Shown here in pieces: positions 54,585-62,316 of a DNA stretch of 64,000 nucleotides (positions are counted from its first letter, which is position 1; the number at the start of each line of letters is the position of its first letter). The notes beneath the pieces are model-generated. The model saw only the letters and a list, made by a program, of their open reading frames with translations, searched no databases and was not told the origin of the DNA. Origin of the DNA: Candidatus Fermentithermobacillaceae bacterium (GTDB lineage Bacteria; Bacillota; Sulfobacillia; Fermentithermobacillales; Fermentithermobacillaceae). The position numbers and the translations under genes were made by a program. The stretch is taken from contig DUSI01000022.1 of NCBI GenBank assembly GCA_012842685.1, positions 1 to 64,000 on the forward strand, written 5' to 3'.

Positions 54585-56642
54585 TCACGTTCTTTCGGCT
54601 TGTGCTTCGGGTCTTTGACTATGACCCGCTTTCCTCCCTCTATCGTCCCTGAGGAGCCGCATGCCGTTCAGTATGACGAGCATTACGCTGGCTTCGTGGA
54701 TGAGCATGCCTCCGGCCAGAAAGACCACCCTGCCTATGACTCCGGCCAGGAGGAGGAAAACTACGGCCACCGCAAACACGACATTCTGGCGGACAACTTT
54801 CAAGATGCGCCTGCTCAGGCTTATGGCCTCCGGGACTCGAGTGAGGCTATCTGTCATGAGGGCGATGTCCGAGGTCTCGATGGCCACTTCCGTGCCCGAG
54901 CCGCCCATGGCGATGCTCACGTCGGCCGCCGCCAGGGCGGGGGCATCGTTCACTCCGTCCCCTACCATGGCCACCACGTGGCCGGCAGACTGGAGCTCGC
55001 GAATGGCCCGGACCTTTTCTTCCGGCAGGAGCCCGGCCCTCACCTCGTCGATGCCCAAGAGGGATGCCACGCGCCGCGCCGCTTTTTCGTTGTCGCCCGT
55101 GAGCATGACCGTCTTTCTGACTCCCGAGCTCTTGAGGTCAGAAACCAGTCCCTCGACTCCGGGACGCAAGGGATCGGCGATCCCTATGAGCCCCACAGGG
55201 ACACCGCCCAAGGCCACGAACGCCACGGTCTGGCCCGCGGCTTCCCGGCGAGAAGCAGCTTCTTCTTGTTCGGGTGTGAGACTCACACTTCTGGACCTAA
55301 GGAGTCTCCTGTTTCCTACGAGCACAGTACCGTAATCCGTCTCGGCCGCCGCGCCGAGCCCGGGAAGGAGCGACCACTCGCGGGCTTCCACGGGCGCGAT
55401 TTCCTGCTCCCTGGCGTAATCCAAGATGGCTTTGGCCAGGTGGTGCTCGGAGCGCAGCTCCGCGGCAGCAGCCAGGGCGGTAACCCAGCGTTCGGCTAGT
55501 CCCTCTCTTGCCGGTTCACCTGCGCGCTCACCCGCCGGTTGGGATTCTCTCTCACCGGCCCGCCCGTCCGCCCGGCTGTCACCAATGGCACCGGTGCGAT
55601 CTACTTTGGAAAACCAGGCCGGAGCTTTCGAGAAAGCTTCCACGCCACTCACCTTGGGCCGCCCAAGCGTGAGCGTACCGGTCTTGTCGAATGCCACCAC
55701 GTCAACTCTGCCGATACGCTCCAGCCGCTCACCGCCCTTTATGAGGATGCCTTTCCCGGCAGCATGCCCGAGCCCCGCGACAACGGCGACGGGAGACGCC
55801 ACGACCAGGGCTCCTGGGCATCCGATGACCAGGAAGGTCAGGGAGAGCTCTACATCGCGGGTGAGGAGATATAGGCCTGCCGAAAGACCGATGATCAGGG
55901 GCGTATACCATGCGGCAAACCTATCGAGCATCCTCTGGACTCTGGGCTTCTGGTCCTGGGCCTCGGCCACCAGGTACAAGATGCGGCTGAACGTCGTATC
56001 CGCACCGACCTTCTGCGCCCGGACTTCGAGATATCCGACCTGGCTCACACTGCCGCCGAGGACCTGATCTCCAGGGCCGACTTCCTGAGGTAAGGGCTCG
56101 CCCGTCAGGGCCGATGTGTCCAAGGATGCCCTTCCCTCGAGCACGACTCCGTCTACAGGGACCCTGTCGCCCGGAAGGACCACAACCACGTCTCCCGGCG
56201 ATATCTCGTACGCTTCAACGACTTGGATGCCGTCCTCTCTCTTTACCCTGCCCATCCTGGGGGCGAGGTCGATGAGCGTCTTGAGGGCGGCACGCGTCTT
56301 GGCCAGGGTCAGGCTCTCGAGATATCCCCCGAGCACGTAGAGGAAGGTGACGGCGGCGGCCTCCCAGACCTCACCGATCCACAGGGCCCCGGCTGCGGCT
56401 ATAGTCACCAACAACGGGATGCTCAGCTGCCTCGCGAGGAGCCTGCCGATTGCCTCACGCGCAACCCTGAGGCCTGCCACTACAGCGGCAGCCGTCATGA
56501 GTCCCCGGAACGCAGCTTCAGTGCCCAGGCCAAGGCCCCTCAGGCCCCACGCCGCGACAATGAAAGCCCCGGACATTGAGACGGTCAGGATCTCAGCGTG
56601 ACGAGAAGCCCAGCCGTACATCCTTCGGATGGCAGAATCCAT
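54585..56642 (-). CDS. Heavy-metal P-type ATPase with CPG motif
   Basis: 685 residues. No HMA domain at the N terminus. Membrane helices follow, then the transport motif CPG at 275-277 (LVIGCPGALVV) where CPC is usual, the phosphorylation site DKTGTLTLGRP (319-323), an unusual Gly/Ala/Glu/Arg-rich insert at about 340-386 (GERESQPAGERAGEP), then SEHHL (398-402) where SEHPL is usual, GDNEKAARRVASLLG and GDGVNDAPALAAAD. ATG at 56642 has GGGGGG 6 nt upstream. It follows a free HMA-protein gene (50 bp) and a Crp/Fnr gene. The metal is uncertain: Zn/Cd/Co type or another. Confidence 0.87.
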   Translation of the reverse strand: MDSAIRRMYGWASRHAEILTVSMSGAFIVAAWGLRGLGLGTEAAFRGLMTAAAVVAGLRVAREAIGRLLARQLSIPLLVTIAAAGALWIGEVWEAAAVTFLYVLGGYLESLTLAKTRAALKTLIDLAPRMGRVKREDGIQVVEAYEISPGDVVVVLPGDRVPVDGVVLEGRASLDTSALTGEPLPQEVGPGDQVLGGSVSQVGYLEVRAQKVGADTTFSRILYLVAEAQDQKPRVQRMLDRFAAWYTPLIIGLSAGLYLLTRDVELSLTFLVIGCPGALVVASPVAVVAGLGHAAGKGILIKGGERLERIGRVDVVAFDKTGTLTLGRPKVSGVEAFSKAPAWFSKVDRTGAIGDSRADGRAGERESQPAGERAGEPAREGLAERWVTALAAAAELRSEHHLAKAILDYAREQEIAPVEAREWSLLPGLGAAAETDYGTVLVGNRRLLRSRSVSLTPEQEEAASRREAAGQTVAFVALGGVPVGLIGIADPLRPGVEGLVSDLKSSGVRKTVMLTGDNEKAARRVASLLGIDEVRAGLLPEEKVRAIRELQSAGHVVAMVGDGVNDAPALAAADVSIAMGGSGTEVAIETSDIALMTDSLTRVPEAISLSRRILKVVRQNVVFAVAVVFLLLAGVIGRVVFLAGGMLIHEASVMLVILNGMRLLRDDRGRKAGHSQRPEAQAERT

Positions 56643-56692
56643 GGTCAACCCCCCTTCTCCGGGAGCAAGGGACAGTCTGTGCAGACTTCTTC

Positions 56693-56920
56693 CTAGACCT
56701 TTGCTGGAAGCACCGAAGTAAGTTCGAGGCTAAACTGGTGGAATAGGTTCCTCAGTTTTTCTTCGTCCAGGACGGCCTCGTCGTACCGCAGGTTCAACGC
56801 GCCTGCCGCGTAACTCACTCTGGCCTCATGGACGCCCGGGAGCTGGGATGCCGCCTTCTCGAGCTTCGCCGCGCAGTTCGGACAGGATAGGTTCGCAAAA
56901 ATGTACATCTTTGTCTTCAT
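56693..56920 (-). CDS. Free-standing HMA-domain protein
   Basis: 75 residues with one ferredoxin-like HMA fold. Metal site CPNC (SCPNCAAKLEKAASQLPG), the pattern CxxC shared with copper chaperones and P1B ATPase N-terminal domains. ATG with GGGGGG about 7 nt upstream. It is directly before the ATPase gene, which lacks its own HMA domain, so it may act as a detached N-terminal domain. An FNR-type palindrome lies 88 bp upstream. Confidence 0.9.
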   Translation of the reverse strand: MKTKMYIFANLSCPNCAAKLEKAASQLPGVHEARVSYAAGALNLRYDEAVLDEEKLRNLFHQFSLELTSVLPAKV

Positions 56921-57007
56921 AGCCGGACCCCCCTTGAGTTCCTCACTTTGAGAACCTTCTTGATTACATCTCCAAAGACATCATTCCACGGGGAGGCCGG
57001 CGGGAGC

Positions 57008-57023
57008 ATTGACGTAGGTCAAT
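57008..57023. promoter_or_regulatory. Crp/Fnr-type operator upstream of the metal-transport pair
   Basis: Perfect palindrome ATTGAC-N4-GTCAAT (core TTGAC-GTAG-GTCAA), 88 bp before the HMA start and 34 bp past the stop of the Crp/Fnr regulator gene. The spacing and half-sites match the FNR-superfamily pattern TTGAx-N4-xTCAA, so the neighbouring regulator is the obvious candidate to bind here. Confidence 0.7.
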
Positions 57024-57056
57024 CTCGAGGAGAAACGCGTGAGGAAGATCAAGTGG

Positions 57057-57743
57057 TCACGGGCGCGCTACGGACCTCAGCCGGTCAATATCGAGGATCA
57101 GCACAGTTCGCGGGCTAGTCTGACGGATGATGCCTTGGTCGGCCAGATTCCCGAGCCGCCTGCTCAGGGTTTCAGGAGTAGTCCCCAACCTAACCGCCAT
57201 CTCGGCCCACGAGGAGGAGATATTCACAACGGTGCCTTCAGGAGTTTCGTGCCCCGAGGCGGCCAACCTCAATATCTCGGCCGCCAGGCGCTGACCCACT
57301 TCCCTGAGCCCCAGGTCGGCTATGAGCTGCTCGGCAGCGGAAAGACGCTTTGCAAGCTCCTCCACCAATCGAAGGGCCGCATCGGGATTCCTGATGACCT
57401 CCGAAACCGCATTGCGCGGCAATACACATGTCTCGGTATCTTCAGCAGCCACCACATCCCCTTCCATGACAGTTTCATGAAAGAGGGCCAGTTCCCCGAG
57501 AAACTCTCCCGGCCCGAGGGTACGCACGATCTGCTCTCTTCCGCTTAAGGACGTGTAGACCACATTGAGCCTTCCGCGGTGCACGACGTAGAGGGAATCG
57601 AGGACCGACCCTGCGGGTACGACTACTTCTCCCTTCTTGTAGACCTTGTGGCGCATCTCCTTGCCGATTCTCTCGAGTTCGCCGGGTGAAAGCACCCTGA
57701 ACACCGGAACCCCTGCAGCGCAAGAAGGAATATGCATGGACAA
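57057..57743 (-). CDS. Crp/Fnr-family transcription regulator
   Basis: 228 residues. Cyclic-nucleotide-binding-type beta barrel (about 15-125: PVFRVLSPGELERIG, GEVVVPAGSVLDSLYVVHRGRLNVV), dimer helix, then the HTH (WAEMAVRLGTTPETLSRRLGNLADQGII). Cysteines lie at the N terminus (PSCAAG) and in the barrel (ETCVLP); too few and too spaced for an FNR iron-sulfur cluster. TTG at 57743 has GAGGGGG 7 nt upstream. It controls genes by DNA binding; the palindrome at 57008 lies just downstream of it. Confidence 0.92.
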   Translation of the reverse strand: MSMHIPSCAAGVPVFRVLSPGELERIGKEMRHKVYKKGEVVVPAGSVLDSLYVVHRGRLNVVYTSLSGREQIVRTLGPGEFLGELALFHETVMEGDVVAAEDTETCVLPRNAVSEVIRNPDAALRLVEELAKRLSAAEQLIADLGLREVGQRLAAEILRLAASGHETPEGTVVNISSSWAEMAVRLGTTPETLSRRLGNLADQGIIRQTSPRTVLILDIDRLRSVARP

Positions 57744-58080
57744 GACGGATCCCCCTCTCTACGTGCGAATCTAGAATTGAGCTTCTCAAACCTGCCCTTC
57801 TCGTCCACTGTATAGCACAAATAGTGATTCCGCTAGGCAGAGTACGGCGACATCGCCTATCCTTAACTCACCAGCCCCTCTCCGGGGCGAATGGTTCTAG
57901 GTCGGCAGAAGCACCTCCTTCCAGTCACTACCGAATATTCGGAACACTCAGAGCAACCGCCCTTTGATATAATGGTGAAGCACGTGCTGGCTCCTGAAGA
58001 CGCCACTCGATGCCGCGGATAAAGAAGTACCGCTGGATGTCGAGACAGAAGTGGCGCTTGGACGAGAGAGGCAAGAAAAC
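57744..58080. other. Divergent intergenic region with palindrome and extended -10 promoter
   Basis: Between the Crp/Fnr gene (-) and the acetyltransferase gene (+). A 12-bp perfect palindrome, CCGAATATTCGG, is at 57931-57942. An extended -10 box, TGATATAAT, is at 57965-57973 on the plus strand. A short CCCC-type hairpin is near 57876. No gene is seen. Confidence 0.5.
57965..57973 (+). promoter_or_regulatory. Extended -10 promoter of the acetyltransferase gene
   Basis: TGATATAAT, a TGn-TATAAT box, 107 bp before the acetyltransferase ATG. The -35 region at standard distance is weak, as usual for extended -10 promoters. The palindrome CCGAATATTCGG sits just before the -35 position, so a repressor could act there. 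Confidence 0.55.
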
Positions 58081-58680
58081 ATGAGCATCATCAAGACACA
58101 CGATCTTACCCTTCGCGGAGGCCCGGAAGGGAATATCGTCCTTCGCCCACTGAGCGACGAGCATCTTCCCTATCTCTACAAGTGGTGCGCCGATCCCGAA
58201 GTGCTCTACTGGACCGAGGGAGGCCCAGCCGACAAGATGTACTCCTACGGTTCGGAGACTGTTCATCAGATATACGGGACAGTCTCGCAGAACGCTATTT
58301 GCTTCCTGATCGAGTTCGAAGGAGTTCCTATAGGCGAGTGCTGGCTGCAAGAGATGAACCTTCCCGAAGTGAGGGCAATGTACCCCGAAGGCACTGACGT
58401 CAGGCGCATAGATATATGCATCGGGGAAAAGGCTTATTGGGGCCTCGGCATCGGAACCCAGTGCGTCAAAATGCTCGTGGACCTCGCGTTCTATCGAGAG
58501 AACGTTGACGTGCTCCACTGCATATGCGAGGACTACAACGTACGCAGCGTACGCATGTGGGAGAAGCTCGGGTTTTCTCGGGCGCTGGCCAAGCCTCTGC
58601 CCCCTAACTACAAGGGTAAGTACGAGTGCCACTACAGGCTTACAAGACAGGAATTCATGGACCGTAACAGAGTAACCTAG
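58081..58680 (+). CDS. GNAT acetyltransferase
   Basis: About 199 residues. N-terminal VLRPLSDEHLPYLYKWCADPEV, then the acetyl-CoA site (IDICIGEKAYWGLGIGTQCVKMLVDLAF) and C-terminal NVRSVRMWEKLGF. The pattern resembles the RimJ/RimL and AAC(6')-Ib/streptothricin-type small-molecule acetyltransferases; the exact substrate is unknown. ATG at 58081 with GAGAGG about 10 nt upstream. It is the first gene of the accessory stretch running to the end of the window. Confidence 0.8.
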   Translation: MSIIKTHDLTLRGGPEGNIVLRPLSDEHLPYLYKWCADPEVLYWTEGGPADKMYSYGSETVHQIYGTVSQNAICFLIEFEGVPIGECWLQEMNLPEVRAMYPEGTDVRRIDICIGEKAYWGLGIGTQCVKMLVDLAFYRENVDVLHCICEDYNVRSVRMWEKLGFSRALAKPLPPNYKGKYECHYRLTRQEFMDRNRVT

Positions 58681-58717
58681 CGCTGCAGCCATCAGTGGGA
58701 AACAGGAGGGTTAGACT

Positions 58718-59234
58718 TTGTTTTGTGTCGCGACATCTGCGCCTGTGATTCACTTCGTCCGGCATGGTCACCACCCAGAGCGCTTCCGCGGCGGATGGTC
58801 TCACCATCCGCTGAGCCGCATGGGAGTGATTCAGGCCTCCCTTCTTGCGGAGCACCTGCGTCGAGAGAACGTTTGTAGTTGACACCCTGATCTCCAGCGA
58901 CTTGCCTCGGGCAGCGCAGACTGCGGAGATCCTATCCAAGACGCTTAACACCGGTGTAACACCTGCCATGGAGTGGCGTGAGGTGAACAACGGCGTCCTC
59001 GCCGGGATGCCGGAAGACCAGGCGAGTGCCATGTATCCAGGGTTGTACTGGTCCTCGCTAGAAATGGACGAGTCCTATCCCGGAGGAGAAAGCCCGGCTG
59101 CGTTTCAAGAGCGGATCGAGGAAGCTTTCCGTAGTCTCTGTGACCGCGTGTTCAAAGGTCAAATCGGTCCGAGAGTGATGGTAGTGACTCACGGCGGGCC
59201 CATCACAGTGGTCCTGTCCCTCATAGAGGGCCGG
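58718..59234 (+). pseudogene. Histidine phosphatase family gene, frameshifted and truncated
   Basis: TTG at 58718 (AGGAGGG 7 nt before it) starts a frame reading PVIHFVRHGHHPERFRGGW: the RHG catalytic motif of the phosphoglycerate-mutase-like family. That frame hits a stop near 58880, while the rest (VDTLISSDLPRAAQTAEILS, then VMVVTHGGPITVVLSL) continues in another frame, so a frameshift lies around 58866-58878. After THGGPITVVLSLIEG the family match stops at 59229; the next sequence belongs to an acetyltransferase in yet another frame. Both breaks point to a dead gene. Confidence 0.75.
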
Positions 59235-59235
59235 C

Positions 59236-59613
59236 GTGGTCCAACAAGGGACCTGCGGCGTCAGAGAGGACTTCAGAAGGCGCGGTCTGGGCACTTGGCT
59301 CATTGAGTCCGTTGAGCGCTTGGCACTGGAGCGGGGGTTCAAGCGCCTTACGCTGATGGTCGAGCCAGATAACCATCCTGCCATATCACTATACCTAAAG
59401 CTTGGCCTAAGGTTCTTCAAGCAAACTACCGAGTTCTGGAGGGGTAGGCCCCGCAAGCGGCTTTGCATGGAGAAGTTGGCAGAAACTGCAGCACTAGTTG
59501 ATCTCCGAAAGCGCGAGCGTGAGACACGTTCGAAGCTGTGTATCGAAGGAAGGATCCGGCCGAAGTTCACCAGAGGAATCGCGTGTGGCCAGATACTCAA
59601 GTATGTCTTCTAG
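59236..59613 (+). pseudogene. GNAT acetyltransferase remnant, N-terminal part missing
   Basis: Only the acetyl-CoA binding half is present: EDFRRRGLGTWLIESVERLALE (RRRGLG is the Q/RxxGxG/A motif), then NHPAISLYLKLGLRFFKQTTEF. It joins directly on to the phosphatase remnant, so a deletion probably fused two genes. Its tail overlaps the 3' end of the S41 peptidase gene on the other strand by 120 bp, another sign of rearrangement. Not likely to be functional. Confidence 0.7.
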
Positions 59614-61138
59614 GCTTGGTTCAACCATCACGTCAGGGGATGTGTGGGCTTCTTCGCTGGCGGAGAAGTCAGGGTTCAGGCCGAAGACTGACGGGAATCT
59701 GACGACCATTCCACTGTTTGGCAGGGTGACGATGGCGGGAGTGAACGCGATCCCGTCGCCCCGCGTCCAGGTCCCGACGACGGTTGCGAAACCCGATCCT
59801 TTGCAGAAAGCTGCGAAACCGTCCGCGGCAGAGAAACAGAGGTCATCAACCAGGACGAAGATCCTGCCCTGGTAGTTGATCGAATCACGCGGGGTAACCA
59901 CGTACCGATACACTCGAGGCTCGGCGTATTCGGAGGTTAGGATCTCCGGCGGGATATTTCCGGCGAGTTGGGGTCCCGCTCTCTCTACGAAGGCTGATTT
60001 AGAGAGTTCCTGAAGACGCATGCTCGACAGTTTGGCTTGGACAAAGGGCTGGACGTATTCGCCAGATCTCCACGTGAGGTAGAAGTTGCATTCAACCGGA
60101 CCAGTTGCTAAGCGGGCGACAATGTTCTGTTCCCAGTAGATGCTCTTTCCCCCACCATTGCCTCTGATGTCGATTATGAGGGCAGGCAGATCGCGAATCG
60201 ATTCGAAGAACCTGTGAAGAGCTGAAGCGTCCTGTTCCACGGAGAGGAAACTAGAGATCCGGACGTAGCCGACTTTACCGTCTCCCAGAACGTCGGTGTA
60301 GAGGTTCTGGTTGGGAGAGCCGGGGTTTCCGGCGTACTTAGGCGGCCAAGGGAAGACCCAGTCCCAGGCGGACTTGGCGTAAGGGACAGTGACTTCTGTG
60401 GATCGTCCAGCCTCGTCGGCCAGCGTCACGCGAAGGAATTCGCCTTCGAGCGGCAGGGTCAATTGACGCTGGTAGAGCTGCTTGCGGACAGGGTCGTATA
60501 ACAGGCGGGATGTTCCTAGGCCCCGCTGGCCGTCTACATAATCCTGAATAGGTACTCCCTCGATCTCCAGCACAACCATGCCTGGCCGGACGCACTGTCG
60601 GATTGCTTCCTCCGGAGCCGTGGCTACGACCACATACCGGCCGTCGTTGTAAATGGCAGCATCTATTCTGCTTCTCACCGTCCGAAGCTTGGTAGGCGAG
60701 CCGGTACCAATAGTCTGCGCGTGCTGCTGAGGTCTGCTTCGCTGCAGTTTTCCATGGTCCCTTGTTCCAGTCTGCCATGTCTCTGATGCCGCCCGCACCA
60801 GTCCACGGCACAACGTTCGTGTGCCCGTTGTTGATCTGCTTTAGGATTCCTGCGATGGCCTGGGCAAAGCTCTTGTCATCTGACGAGTCTCTTACGGCTT
60901 GCTCGAACTCCTCTCTGTGGGAAAGCCAGTCATATCCTTCGACTCTAGTCTTGAGAGCCAGGTAGGGATGGTTATCCTCGAGCACACTGAAGAGGTAGTG
61001 GAAGTCTTCCAGCTTTTGTTCTGGCGTCAGGTTCTTCCACTCGGGATCGCATCCGGAGAGCAGGCCTCCGGCAACAAGTACCATGAGGAGGAGTGAGAGA
61101 GCGTAGATTAGCTTTATTCTGGACAGGCAAACTCCCAT
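59494..61138 (-). pseudogene. S41-family peptidase lipoprotein, frameshifted
   Basis: The N-terminal frame starts at ATG 61138 (GGAGG 6 nt before it) with signal and lipobox AGGLLSGC and the S41 N-terminal part (FHYLFSVLEDNHPYLALK, INNGHTNV). It loses the family match near 60690. The rest of the enzyme, PGMVVLEIEGVPIQDYVDG (PDZ-like), GKVGYVRISSF, LIIDIRGNGGG, then the catalytic-serine block DDLCFSAADGFAAF, is in a second frame reading to 59494. One frameshift around 60690 therefore splits it. It could also be a sequencing error. Confidence 0.75.
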
Positions 61139-61213
61139 CTGAGCCCTCCACTTCACAATGCGCTCAATGGCGCTGCCCTCTTCCCAGAGTCCGGCTCACA
61201 GCAAGACGCCCAG

Positions 61214-62044
61214 GTGCGCGAAGTTGCCTATTACGTGGAGGCCCTAACATACGGTCTTGAACAGCTCGAGAAACTGCCAGTTAGCCTACGTCTTCTCCGG
61301 GAAATCCATAGGCGGCTCATGAAAGGAGTCCGCGGAGAGAAGGCCTATCCGGGCGAGTTCAGGCGTAGCCAGAACTGGATTGGCCCACCCGGGTGTACCC
61401 TCGCTGAGGCCCGTTTTGTCCCGCCACCGGTACCTGAAATGCATGAAGCCCTGGATGCGCTGGAGAAGTACCTGCACGAAGGCGATTCTTATCCGCCACT
61501 CGTACGACTGGCCTTCGTCCACTACCAATTCGAGGCAATCCATCCTTTCGTGGATGGAAACGGCCGAATGGGCAGGCTTCTAGTCGCCCTCCTTTTGGCA
61601 GACTGGAAAATGCTATCCCAACCCTTACTCTACCTGAGTGCCTATTTTGAGCGACACCGTTCAACCTACTACGACCTTCTGCTGGCAGTCAGTGAAGAAG
61701 GTGCCTGGAGGGATTGGGTAATGTTCTTCCTCCGAGGTGTGTTAGAACAGTCCCGAGAAGCGGGAACCAAGATCAAGATGCTGCAGGATCTACACCGGTC
61801 TTGGCACGAGGCGCTCACCGCATCTCGTGCACCGGCCTCAGCCATTCGCCTCTTGGAGTACCTGTTCGTACAGCCAGTCATCACTATTCGCTCCGTCGAG
61901 CGACTACTTGATGTGGCTTACCACACCGCCAAGGGAGCAGTTGAGCGACTGGCTCGTGAGGGGATACTCTTCCCCATGGGCAACAAACACCGCAACACAG
62001 TGTATCTAGCTCGGGGAGTTCTGGAAGTCATATCGTCGCGCTGA
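61214..62044 (+). CDS. Fic-domain protein, N-terminal part missing
   Basis: Fic proteins attach AMP or related groups to target proteins. The core motif is intact: HPFVDGNGRMGR (His110 from the GTG at 61214), preceded by the flap RFVPPPVPEM. The C-terminal ~70 residues form a winged helix (ITIRSVERLLDVAYHTAKGAVERLAREGILFP). The normal ~90-residue Fic_N part with the inhibitory helix motif (S/T)xxxE(G/N) is missing; the frame is open upstream but reads into the start of the S41 gene. The start is uncertain and activity unclear. Confidence 0.75.
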   Translation: MREVAYYVEALTYGLEQLEKLPVSLRLLREIHRRLMKGVRGEKAYPGEFRRSQNWIGPPGCTLAEARFVPPPVPEMHEALDALEKYLHEGDSYPPLVRLAFVHYQFEAIHPFVDGNGRMGRLLVALLLADWKMLSQPLLYLSAYFERHRSTYYDLLLAVSEEGAWRDWVMFFLRGVLEQSREAGTKIKMLQDLHRSWHEALTASRAPASAIRLLEYLFVQPVITIRSVERLLDVAYHTAKGAVERLAREGILFPMGNKHRNTVYLARGVLEVISSR

Positions 62045-62053
62045 GCAGCGCTA

Positions 62054-62109
62054 TTGCAGTTTTTGACCAGAACTGCAACTGTCCGAAGAGAAGTTGCAGT
62101 CCTCTGCAA
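62054..62109. repeat. Cluster of four TTGCAG/CTGCAA half-sites
   Basis: Just past the Fic stop: TTGCAGTT-N9-AACTGCAA (62054-62078), ACTGCAACT-N11-AGTTGCAGT (62072-62100) and TTGCAG-N4-CTGCAA (62094-62109) overlap one another. The half-sites can pair in different ways as RNA hairpins or serve as tandem operator sites. The rest of the gap to 62316 shows no gene. Confidence 0.65.
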
Positions 62110-62316
62110 TTAGAGGAGTTCCTCCATCCAATAAGTCGACTCCATCCCACGCCAAAACGATCAGGGTGGTTGACTTGTGAGTCCAACCGCTCAGACTGCT
62201 GAATGGGTTTTCCCTCACAGCCTGCTGGCAGCCGCTGTCGGCGGCCTTCCGGCTGTGCTGGAAGGAAAAACCTGGCCACCGTGGTACATGAGGAGTAAAT
62301 GCCCGGAGGTGGAACC

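Noticed and set aside
57928-58692. Open frame on the minus strand opposite the acetyltransferase
   Set aside because: Covers the whole acetyltransferase gene and its promoter, without a ribosome site or known domain.
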